A DNA stretch of 64,000 bases, taken from positions 1,302,001 through 1,366,000 of the forward strand of contig JYIP02000006.1 of NCBI GenBank assembly GCA_001051155.2, read 5' to 3'. The position numbers and the translations under genes were made by a program. Numbering within the stretch: the first letter of the stretch is position 1; each line of letters starts with the position of its first letter. This document shows, in pieces, positions 12,540 to 22,655 of the stretch. The notes beneath the pieces were generated by a model. That model saw nothing but the letters and a program-made list of their open reading frames with translations, had not been told where the DNA came from and searched no databases. Source of the DNA: Chrysoporthe austroafricana (taxonomy: Eukaryota; Ascomycota; Sordariomycetes; Diaporthales; Cryphonectriaceae).

Positions 12540-12690
12540 CGACTGGCAGTCGCCTCGAGCAGAAGGAGAGGTGAAGCCGAGAGGAGACGGTGGTGGTCGA
12601 GGTTGCACAAGAAGGCTTGAGAGGAAAGAGTGGGTTTCTGTGGGTTGAGGTGAGGTGAGGTAGGGAGGGTCAACCTAGAGGTAGGGGTGT
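12540..12690 (-). promoter_or_regulatory. Pyrimidine-rich tract, probable transcription start zone and 5' leader
   Basis: On the minus strand this stretch is almost unbroken C and T with CCTCACCTCACC and CTCTTTCCTCTC blocks, as is common around fungal transcription starts. It would place the start of the 10-11.5 kb gene about 1.2 kb before its first ATG. This is inference from composition only. Confidence 0.35.
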
Positions 12691-13518
12691 ATTTTGAAGT
12701 TTGCGGTCTCTCGCGAGACAGCAGAGCTCTGCGCTGGATCAGTCATCAGCCGGAGGAGGCTGCACAGGTACCTGTACTGCAGAGAACCCCGGATCGACGA
12801 CTCCCAGGTTGGGAGATCTGGTCTGAGGCACGTACCGAAGTATCTTTTGTGTAGTGCGTCGGCTGAGCGGATGATGAAGGGGGGCTCCACAGAAAAAGAA
12901 AGGACAAGGCCAGGTCCTGGCAGAGGAGGGCGGCGGCTGAGTGGCACAGAAATATCAGCAGCAGCATACATGAGGCTTGCCAGAGCAGCAGGTCCGCAGC
13001 GAGACCAGGACTGCAGAATGTGTTCAAGAAACCGTGCCTTGTTCGCCGACAGGTGATCCGTGTGCAGGTCAGAAGAGTGGTCTATCGGCGCAACAAACCT
13101 TGATATTTGTACACCCGCACGCGCACAGTCTCGACGTAGAGTCCCTGGCGGAGCTGGGCCGTCAAGGGGTATCGATCTGGCCAAGACGCTCTAGTCTGGA
13201 CAGCAGCCCCCTCTCGCGTCTTGGAGGTCTGATTGGTGCGAATGCAGTGGATAGCAGACGAAGGGGAATCTGTTACGAAGCAGATGATGGGAGTGAGGTT
13301 TAAGCAGGGAGCGGGGAGCCCAGGTCAGATTAGATTAGGCTTGACACTGTCAGCTGGTGCGCATCTGTTCTTATGGCGTAAGCTTTGGGGAAAGGCGACG
13401 ACTGGCCGTCGGGCGGTCCTGGCCAGCGGGTAGGGTATTTGGTCGGCCACTGGGGATGCCAGACACACAAAGAAGATTTGAATAGTGAGGAGGGAGAGGG
13501 TTGGGGGTTGAGCAGGTT

Positions 13519-13545
13519 GTCAGTCTGTGTCTGTGTCTGTGTCTC
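13519..13545 (+). repeat. Short GTCTGT simple repeat
   Basis: About four tandem copies of a GTCTGT hexamer in non-coding DNA. Confidence 0.75.
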
Positions 13546-14734
13546 TGGCGCTGTTGGGAAGAAGTCGAGCCTGTATCTGTACCGGCTCTACTAGGTAGCA
13601 GTTGCCGGTTTCGTCCGGAACACTGCAGTTGGTTGGGCAATTGAATACGACAAGGGACGTGTACCTAATGACATGGTTGTGGCGCCGCTTGCGGAATCAG
13701 CTACCATGGTACCGTCGTACCGTTGGCACTGAGTTGCTCCCAGGCCGCCTCGCCTCACCCTGTGGTGTACTTTCCCACATGGAAGGAGGGATGGAGCCAC
13801 CACTGGTTTCGAGAGGAGAGGGGGGGAAAAAATTTACCTGCCGACCAGGCGTCTGGGGTACGTACTGTACGAGAACGGCGGCCTAAGTCTATATCGATCC
13901 GTCGACATGCCAGATACGCGAGCGTGAGATTCATGCACATCTCCTGAGTTTTCTTAATTTGCAAACCCGGGCCGTGTTTGCGAGGATGACGTCTCACATC
14001 TCGTATCTCCAATAGCCATCGGTCATTCCGTGGGCCACCCGCTGGTGGTCGAGAAATGACCTGGCTGTGGCTATTGGACTCGCCTGGGCTCTGCAGAGAA
14101 GACGGAGCAATCTAGCTCGACGTCGGCAGTCCCCATGTCACGCCACGGAGACATCTTCCAGTTGAGGCTGAATGACATCCCAAACTCCAGCCATCCGCAT
14201 GGGTGGGACAGGGTAGCCAGAGGCTCGGGCTTTTATTTTGTAGGCTGGGTCATGCTGGTCTATCAAAATCTATCAAAATCTTGAAGAAGCAACTCCTCCC
14301 TCTTCGTGGCCCTACAGCCTAGATCCCGGGGTCTGGAGTTCAATGTTGCAGTTGACAACGGCCTCCTTGATCGGGTGTTTCGACCTTGAGACTTTTTTTT
14401 CTTTTTTCCCTCCTTCTTCCTCGGCGCGACTTGCACAGCCTCCTGCTGCGGGACGGTTTTCTGTAATGTATTGGTAGTACACCGGCAGGTCAGGGTCCTG
14501 ATTCATTAGCTGGGAAGGGTGACCGAGGAGGCTAGGGGTCTGTCAGCATTGAAAACGGACCGGCCTCGGCAGTGACCTCCTCCACAGCCAGCACGTGAGA
14601 CGGCTGCGGCCTCAAATGCGGACCGAGGAGGGGACGGGCTCCTCAGTTGTGACATGCTGGAGCGAGTGCAGCAGTGAAGACTACTATGCAGTAACTACCC
14701 TTCCCAGCCAGTCTAAAATGACCAGCATCATGTC

Positions 14735-14775
14735 GGAGGATTAAAAGTTAAGCCCAATGTGGGTGACCAGATCCT
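14735..14775 (+). other. Possible relic of the 3' half of a 5S rRNA gene
   Basis: The sequence has GGAGGATTAAAAGTT followed by TGTGGGTGACCA. This recalls the fungal 5S rRNA stretch in which a GGTTAGTAGTT block is followed by TGGGTGACCA. The middle carries an insertion and the 5' half of the gene is not recognisable. Sordariomycetes have dispersed 5S genes and pseudogenes. The match is short and could be chance. Confidence 0.2.
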
Positions 14776-16419
14776 ATAGTCCGTCCTGCTGTGTCTACTG
14801 GGGTCGCCTGCACGTTTGGTATTTGCACATGCAGGCTCTGCACGAGCAGGGCACTAGGTTTCAAGCTGGTAGTGTAGCTCGTGATGTCCCACGACTTCTC
14901 AAAGCTTCTCAAGCAACGTCAGGTCAACGAACATTCCCGTGCTGGAGGCTACTCACCAACGAAGATATCAAGCCTTGCTTCTTGTCACGTAGGGTCGCAT
15001 TCTGGCGCCAGTAGCGACAGGTGGCTGGCAGGTCGGGCGTAATCTGGAGAAGTTCTGGCGCGGGTACCAGATGCCACCCAGGAGACTCGGACGGGCCTCA
15101 AGACTAATGCGTTGGGTTCATCCGTTGACACGTCTGAGCCACCATCTGAAGGTCAGCGTGGCGACCGGAAACGCTGACGGAAACCTCATCATCGGATAAT
15201 TTGGAGGCTGGTGTGTTAAGTGCCATGCCGCATGGCCTCGACAAAATGGCACCCGGCTCCTCGGTGAGCGGCGGCCCTGGTCTGCAAGCATCAACAGCAC
15301 GGGACTAGGTGAAGCTTGTTGCGCGCGAGGCTTTGCAAGCGTTGACCTCTCGGCCGTCGATGCCCAACCGATTGTCTCGACTAGTAAAAGAGGTATTTGA
15401 GCCGTGTCTGACCGTTGAAAATTTTGTCCGTAGCACTTGCGGGCTTCAAGTGAGCGACTTCTTTGCGTATCGCAATCAGGAGATACTTGCCGTAGCGTGA
15501 AATGTACACGAGCCCTAGGCTGGGATGTGAGCACCTGTAAGGTAGCTAAGGCAGCTAGGACTAGTCGCTGCCGATAGCGAGAATGAGTTTGCGCCGGGGG
15601 AACCTTGAACCATGTCCCCCAAATGCACACGGAAGATCTGCAGATGAAGGCCAGAAGACATGTCGTTAAAAGAATCAGCGAGGCGGGTCTGCGTCTGTGC
15701 AGAGCGGACCCAATTTGTCGAAGCTCGCCAGGGTCCCTCGACAGGTTCCCACCCTTTTTTTTGCAAATCAACCTATCACGGAAGAAGGTCTCTCGATTGC
15801 CGAGCAGGGGGTTGCGTACAAGTACTTCGCCGTCGTGGGTCTTCCTTGTTTCAGCCGGCTGACTCGCATGTTCTAGAGGTGGTGTGCCCAGCAGCTGTGG
15901 TGTTGGAGTATCGGTCGAGATGAAGATGCTCCCATTGCTTCTACTATAAACGTAGTACTGAGTAGTTGCAGCAAAGCGGGATCGGGCGTCAGATTGACCG
16001 ATGCCCTCTTGCGGTCCTCCGTGCGATTGCCCCAGCGAAAAGGTCACCTTCGGTAAAGCTCGACCGTGAACGCAGAGGGGACGAGGCCAGGTGGGTCGCC
16101 GTCTCAATTGCTCAGCTGCTGAAAGTTGCGATAGGTCGGCTCGTGAGAGTGGTTCTGGGGAGCCCGAGGCTCGAGCCACGAGGTTAGACTGGTGGATCGA
16201 AGCACACACCTACGATGCCTCTTGGCCTTGTGGAGACACGATGAGATGGCTCCACAACGCAGACGACGCACCCACGGCACCTTGTCGGTGTGGAAACTGA
16301 TCTTCGTCGAACACGATGATCGGATCACGATGTGCAATGTCTACCTCGAGACTGCTCCCCGCCCCTACTGCAGCGCCGGTGGTGCTGTACCAGTTAGCAG
16401 CACTGGCGGTGAGCTTAGG

Positions 16420-16740
16420 TGCAATGCAGATGCAAATGCAATGCGAATGCAATGTGACAGCGCTGGTGTTCCAACGTGCGGCAAGCCTGAGTCGGTCTCG
16501 GGACGGGCATCGAGATATCACAGGCCTGGTTAGTCTGGTTAGTCTGGGTAGTCCGGTATCTTGGTGCGTCTGCCGGTCTCCAAAGAAGCCGACGGATCGG
16601 CAGGTGGGTTTGGAGGGTACGAAGCAGACAAGGAAGAAGAGGAAGTGGGAGGGGGCTAACTTGGTGGGGGGGTGGTGGTGGTAGTGGTGGTGTGTGTGTG
16701 TGTATGCGTGTGTATGAGAAGAGACAGAGAGAGAGAGGGC
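16420..16740. repeat. Cluster of simple repeats (ATGCAA, CTGGTTAGT, TGG/GT, GA)
   Basis: In 320 bp there are four kinds of tandem repeat: an ATGCAA-type hexamer at 16420-16454, three copies of CTGGTTAGT at about 16526-16552, a TGG then GT run at 16662-16710, and a GA run at 16720-16740. The minus-strand frame through it is a low-complexity translation, not a gene. Confidence 0.75.
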
Positions 16741-18751
16741 AAGAGGGAGGGACTGTCTTGATGACGAGTAAGTTGGGTCTAGTCGATTTGAAATTGGCCC
16801 AATGGCGTCGCTCAATTGGAAGGCTTGAAGGTGGCATTGATTTCTGGTGCCCAACCGGCATGGCGTAACTCCACGCCGTGACGTCCATGCTACTATGGAC
16901 AAGCTGGTCATCGGCGACAAAGTCCAAATATCAATTCTTGACGAGGGCAGCTTGCCAGGCTCTCCAGCATCCCATGGCGGTACATACACGGTACATAGTA
17001 CAAGTGCAGGTTGAGCCCATGAAGTTTGGGCCGGTGGACTCCTCCAACACCGGTGATCCCGGGCAAATTTGCCAGCAGCGAATGACCTTGCGTCCCTGCA
17101 TTGCTGACGACCCCTTCAGCCCTGACGAGGCGACCAGTCGCAGATCTCCCTGGATGAGGCGGCGCGACAGCTAACGTGACTTAAAATATGTATCTGAAGA
17201 AGAGACGATCCACTATCACTTTCCGTACCTGTCCAAGACGACCCAAGCAAGACCACAAGGTTATCTAGGTCAATTATATCACAGCCCTGTTCCGACGCTC
17301 AGACCCGTCACGGGCCACACAGCAGGTTACCAGAATCGTACTAGCACAGTTCGTAACCCTTTATGCCACCACCAGAAATAGCGCTTTTAAGGAGAGAGCC
17401 ACACTCCGTAAGTGTCGACAATTTCCTACGACACGGAGTACGGAGTACGCTGCGGACGCTCGGCCGCGGGCGGTATGATCAGGCCGCTAGGCTTGCAACC
17501 AAGTAGTGTCCTTGGGCACCGAATTCGAAACAGAGCCAAGGGTTCCCCCATCACGCATAAACCACCAGCAACGCCGCTCGGCACTGGCACTCATCTGGGC
17601 AAGGTGTGAGCGAGAATACATGCTTCACGAGGGCGGTGATGGACAAAATATTCGGCGACAACTTGAGGCCAGTCAGCGGCGATTGTGAACACCGGGGGAA
17701 CGTATGGCCAGAACACCAGGCGCCGTGCCCATCGGATCGGTGCCATGCGATCAGGTGTTCGTCTACACTAAGACTCATCCCGGTGATGCCCACAGCACAT
17801 GCGACCTATTATGGGCAGCAACGGTGGCAATGGCGTGGAGAGAGAGACCACATCCTGAAACGTTGTTGTCCCTAAACTTCTCTAGAAACGTGGCTCTTAC
17901 AGCGGACTGCCCTGCTAGTCTTCCCGTGATCTTCAACTCTATTCTTGAGCCGGATGTGACTATGGCATCTCCAGGGCGGACGTGGGCGCCCGCATCGATA
18001 TTTCGAGCCATGGCTGCTTGTGCGCCCTACTCGCCTCTCGCCTCTCGGGTTCAATGTGTAGTAGGTCAACTGGTGACATCGGGGCGAGTTAGCAGAGTTC
18101 TGTGCAGGGCGAACTCTAGCAGCATGAAGTGGTGTAGTGTTGCTCTTGCCCGCGGATTCATCTGCCCGCCACAGCTGGATTCCTCGCTACATGATCCATC
18201 AAGGTCAGTGCGCATCAGGTGAGTGTGATGCCCTATACCACGATGCCCATCTCAAGTAGGTTCGACGCCAGAGCGCTTGGCCTCACAAGCTCATTGTGTG
18301 AACGCCGAAAGTGTAGATCCGGCGGCGCGAGGTCCTCAGACGAGCTCTGCTCCGGCACTTGGTACAGGACAAGCAGGTAGTGAAAGGGTTTGACGGCCGC
18401 CCCTACCTTGAACATCACGTTCATGCAAGGCTTCACCCGTCCTTTCATGTCTTGCACCAAATAGGGCAGGCCAGATGAAGACGGCAATGCCTCAGTGCTC
18501 AATCCTCATGGTATTTTCTAGATGCAATAGTACAGATGGGTATGTCCAATTGAGTACAAAGAGGGCCTTCATGGCTGTTCGCGTAGTCCTTGTTGCTCAA
18601 CCCAAGCTTGCCTCCCCCTGTGCTAGTGCAAAGCTTGCGCTGGTTCTTGACGAACGCTGAACGCAAGCCATCGCCTTCGATGTCGAAGATAGGCCGGTAA
18701 TGCATACCTGTACTATGGCACGGGGAGAAGACACCAGGTTGACCACCAGTC

Positions 18752-19954
18752 TTAACGCTTGACCCAAGCAGACTTCTTCCTGGCCTTGAGATGACCGTGT
18801 TTCTTCCTCTCCACCCCTCTTGGGTCGCGCGTAACAACACCAGCTGCAAAGCGTATTAGCGTGATCTCCGTACAGAGTTTGTGAAATGATCACTCACCTC
18901 GTCGGAGAGCCGGCTTCAGTGCCGGTTCATGCGCCATGAGCGCCTTGCCAACGGCCATAGCGAGGGCTTCTGCCTGGCCAGTGGTGCCTCCGCCGTCGAC
19001 GAGCGCCCACACATTGTACTTGTCCGTCCTGGCTGTGGCCTTGAGCGCCCATACCGCGCTCTCGCGGTCGTGGATGCGCCCAAAGGCATCAGCCAGCGAC
19101 TTGCCGTTCACGAGGACCTCCCCAGTGCCCTCGACCACCCACGCGCGAGCCGTTGACGTCTTCCTCTTACCCACGCCCACTGCCCTGCCAAACCTGTCGA
19201 TAGGGATCTCCTTCGCCTTGTGGCTGTGCGGATTGATGTCGCGCTTGAACTTTCCTGTGGCTTCCTTCAGGGTTGGCGTCTGGAGCTTTGGGTGGATTTT
19301 GTTCAGTCTTTTGACGAGCGTCATGCACCTCGCGTACTCGGACGCCTTGATATCCTCGCCCACGGACAACCGGTAGTCCCTCAGCGTCCTGAACGCCACC
19401 TTCTCCTGCTGGTCCGACGGCACGGTCGGGAGATGCGCGTATCGACGCATCAGCCTTTGTAGCTGGAGGTAGCTGTCGTTGAACTCGGGCTGCCGCGAGA
19501 AGTACGATGGTGATACCGGCATAGGCCGCGCGTGCACGGTAGACGTGGCCTTGTTTGGCTCTGGCCCTTCTGGACCTCCTGGACCGTTCTTTTCCCTATA
19601 TTGTTCGAATTCGGGTCGCCGTTGACCCTCTCGCCAGTGTCCCCGTCCGTCGCGACCTTCTGCTTGCTTGCTCTCTGCCGCTTCCTCAGCCCGTTCCGCA
19701 CGCATCTGCATGATGGCCTGCCTCGCTCTTTCCATGCTTCCTGCATCGAGTTCCTTCTGCATACTCTGTGCGGCAAAATTGTCTCTGGACACCACGTCAT
19801 CGCTTCTGGAGGCAGATGTCGATAGCGGTCTTGCGTGTCGAGCCTTGGGACTGATTTGCAGACCCTGCATCATCTGCCTGAGTTGTTGCCATTGCGGAGC
19901 TGAGGTCTGGCACCGACCTCTCAGATGAGTCAATGTCGGTCGTAAGGATGCCAT
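18752..19954 (-). CDS. MRPS9: Mitochondrial small ribosomal subunit protein uS9m
   Basis: Component of the mitochondrial small ribosomal subunit. Two exons, 18898-19954 and 18752-18843, joined by a 54-nt GT-AG intron, give 382 residues. The first 50 or so residues are rich in Arg, Ser and Gln and low in acids, as expected of a mitochondrial targeting sequence. The S9 domain occupies roughly the last 130 residues, with the family signatures GRAVGVGKRKTSTARAWV, GQAEALAMAVGKAL and the C-terminal basic tail that ends KKHGHLKARKKSAWVKR on the second exon. The length and the N-terminal extension fit fungal mitochondrial rather than cytosolic S9. The gene is divergent from eEF1B-gamma, with 350 bp between the start codons. 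Confidence 0.95.
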
Positions 19955-20304
19955 CTTCGCCGCCGCTACCTCCTCATGACCGATGTGTAGCAGGTGCGCC
20001 CGTGGTGCGGGTCTTTTGCACAGCTGGTCGACGTCGAGGTGAGGTCAGGTCAAGATTCTCAGAAAACGGATGGTGCCGCGCCAACCAATCATTCGCCCAC
20101 GAAGCCCACTGTTAGTGAATTCGGGGAGGCTAGCAGGTCGCACTATCAGCAGCCCCTGCGGCAGAATTCAATAGACATCTGCGGGGTGATATGGTGGGAC
20201 AATTTTTTTGTTCAGGCACACGAAACCCAACCTCCCTCTCCCTCCTCCGTTGACTCACCTTCCCACCCCATCCTCAACTTGTCGTTAAGAAAAGCAACGC
20301 AAAG
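19955..20304. promoter_or_regulatory. Shared promoter region between uS9m and eEF1B-gamma
   Basis: The 350 bp between two divergent start codons must hold both 5' leaders and promoters. The plus side has a CT-rich run at about 20225-20275, just before the eEF1B-gamma start. No TATA box stands out. Confidence 0.6.
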
Positions 20305-21973
20305 ATGGCTTTCGGCAAGCTGTACACCTACGAGGTAAGATGATGCTATCAGCATGACCTCCGACCATCAAGAACACAAAACAGCTGACGTCGCGGCCCC
20401 TCGATAGCAAAACCCCCGCTCCACGGCCATCCGCGCCGTCGCGAAGGCCAACGATCTTGACCTTGAGATCGTCGAGGTCGACACCACCAAGCCCACCCCC
20501 GAATACCTCAAGCTCAACAAGCTTGGAAAGGTTCCTACCTTCGAGGGCGAGGATGGCTACGCCCTGTACGAGTGCATGGCCATCGCCATCTACAGTAAGC
20601 TTCTCTGCCTGTTCCTTTCGCCTCCTACCGCACAACCCCACTGCAATATGATGAGTATCTTCTTTTTCGAAAGAATACATGTTATCCCTGGCTGAATCAT
20701 ACTTATGTTGTAAATGTACACTTCTGATCGCAATGGCCCTCGTACACGTCTTCGCTCTGATTTCGTTGAGAGGACCTGGCTAACTCCGAAACAGTCACTG
20801 TATGTCTAAACCCAACTTAGTGCATGCCCAAACCCGATACCACGCGCATCGCCGTTGCTTGCGGGATCATAGCCCGTCCACTCCGAAAGTTACTGATCGC
20901 AAGTACAGTCCCAAAATGAGAAGACCACTCTGCTGGGCAAGACCAAGCAAGACTACGCCTCCATCCTGAAGTGGATGAGCTACTTCAACGTACGTCCCCA
21001 AAGGAAGCCTTTCGGCGAACCTAACAGTAGCTAACACTCAACGCAACAGACTGAGGTTCTTCCTGCTATGGGCAAGTGGTACCGCCCCCTGCTCGGACGT
21101 GACCCCTACAACAAGAAGAGCGTCGACGATGCGTCCAAGGCCGCTGCGAAGATTCTTTCCACTGTTGAGGAGCACCTCCAGCACAACACCTACCTGGTTG
21201 GCGAGCGGATCACCCTGGCCGACCTGTTCGCCACTGGCATCATCGCCCGTGGCTTCGAGTTCTTCTTCGACACGAAGTGGCGCTCGGAGAACCCCAACAT
21301 CTCTCGGTGGTACTCAACTGTCTACAACCAGCCCATCTACTCCGCTGTCGCGGCCAAGTTCGAGCTTCTTGATACCCCCAAGCTCACCAACGTCGCCCCC
21401 AAGAAGCCCGAGCAGCCCAAGAAGGAGGCTCCTAAGGCGGCCCCCAAGGCTGCCGCCGCCGAGGAGGAGCCTGCCGAGGCTCCCAAGCCTAAGCACCCTC
21501 TCGAGGCTCTGCCCAAGTCTTCCTTCGCTCTTGACGAGTGGAAGCGCTACTACTCCAACCACGATGAGGCCGACTCCCTGAAGTGGTTCTGGGAGAACGT
21601 TCCCTTCACTGACTACTCCATCTGGAAGTGCAGCTACAAGTACAACGACGAGCTCACCCTGACTTTCATGTCCAACAACTTGATCGGTGGCTTTAACAAC
21701 CGTCTGGAGGCTTCCCGCAAGTACCTCTTCGGCTGTGCTTCCGTGTTTGGCGAGAACAACGCCTCTGTCATTGAGGGTGCTTTTGTCATCCGTGGTGACG
21801 ACTTCAAGCCCGTGTTTGACGTTGCTCCCGACTATGAGAGCTACGAGTTCGAGAAGCTCGACCCTACAAACCCTGAGCACAAGGCCTACGTCGAGGCTCA
21901 GTGGACGTGGGACAAGCCCGTTGTTGTGGACGGCAAGGAGTACAAGCACGCCTCTGGCAAGGTCTTCAAATAA
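20305..21973 (+). CDS. Translation elongation factor eEF1B subunit gamma (GST-like domain plus EF1G domain)
   Basis: Structural subunit of the eEF1B complex that recharges eEF1A with GTP. Five exons, 20305-20334, 20408-20594, 20795-20799, 20909-20989 and 21050-21973, give 408 residues, normal for the family. Exon 3 is only 5 nt (TCACT). With its neighbours it encodes the conserved IYITSQNEKT, and all phases close only if it is included. Domains: thioredoxin-like GST-N (residues 1-80, from MAFGKLYTYEQNPR), GST-C (about 90-210, with WYRPLLGRDPYNKK), a Lys/Ala/Pro/Glu-rich linker (about 225-255), and the conserved EF1G domain from LPKSSFALDEWKRYYSN to the end, with DYSIWKCSYKYNDELTLTF. Yeast has the paralogues TEF4 and CAM1; I cannot say which name fits. 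Confidence 0.95.
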
Positions 21974-22655
21974 GCGACTCGTTTTCTCACGACTTGATGC
22001 CGGAGCATGTTCGGGATGGAAGGAGTTCACGTTAATTGTGTCGTGACAGGATGCGGGATACCTTGCTGCTTCATGGGTGCTGAGCCCAGCCTAGAGCTTC
22101 ATTCCGTTTGTCCTCCCTGTCTTCACGCTGAGATAGGAAAGCAATAGACTGAGGGACACAAATCTCGTCACTCGTTCTCGACTTTTCCATGATATGCTAC
22201 TGAGTGACTTCTACTTTGTATGTTGCAAAGCCTCGCACATCCGTTTCAGTGGGTATCGAAACATCCTGTAACGCCTGCTGCTCCCGGCTTTCTACCACTT
22301 CTTCTCCATGCCATTGAGATGCTTTACGAATGCCTTGTTTCCTTTTTGTTCCAATGTGATGTCTTCATCCCCATGCTGTACTGCTCGAAGAGCGGACCGT
22401 GACCTCTGGGTCCGACCTGCCTGTGGCCTTCCGAACATTGGCAACAACATCGTCCAATACAGGAGCCCAAACATACTCGTGTACATATGCTTCATGCACC
22501 TTGCAGAAATCGCCTTCCGGAGCGATGCATCCGACCAGCTCGCCTGCAATGAGGAGGTTCTTTTGAGACACATGCCGCAAGGAGCGACACCTTGTTTGCA
22601 GAGTACGCAGCGGAATGAGGCCGTCCTAAACGACATTCACCCGTATCGCTCATTT
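21974..22655. other. Convergent 3' region; nothing recognised
   Basis: Lies between the stop of eEF1B-gamma (plus) and that of the FCP1-like gene (minus), so it holds two facing 3' UTRs. No exon or repeat is supported. Confidence 0.6.

Larger units (their letters stand above)
11472..18751. other. Gene-poor stretch of about 7.3 kb; probable long leader of the 10-11.5 kb gene, then intergenic DNA
   Basis: No protein family was recognised. The first 1.2 kb on the minus strand is probably the 5' leader of the gene ending at 10009. A strongly pyrimidine-rich run, typical of fungal transcription starts, lies at 12540-12690. Farther on there are simple repeats at 13519-13545 and 16420-16740, a possible 5S rRNA relic near 14735-14775, and isolated open frames at 15.1-16.2 and 17.7-18.2 kb that do not look like real genes. 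Confidence 0.45.

Noticed and set aside
15118..16209. 363-codon open frame, minus strand
   Set aside because: It starts from GTG, has few acidic residues, no family motif and no splice structure. Length alone is notable but the translation looks random.
17704..18222. 172-codon plus-strand frame with an ATG, and a facing 78-codon minus frame
   Set aside because: Both strands are open and neither product matches a family; there is no splice or neighbour support.
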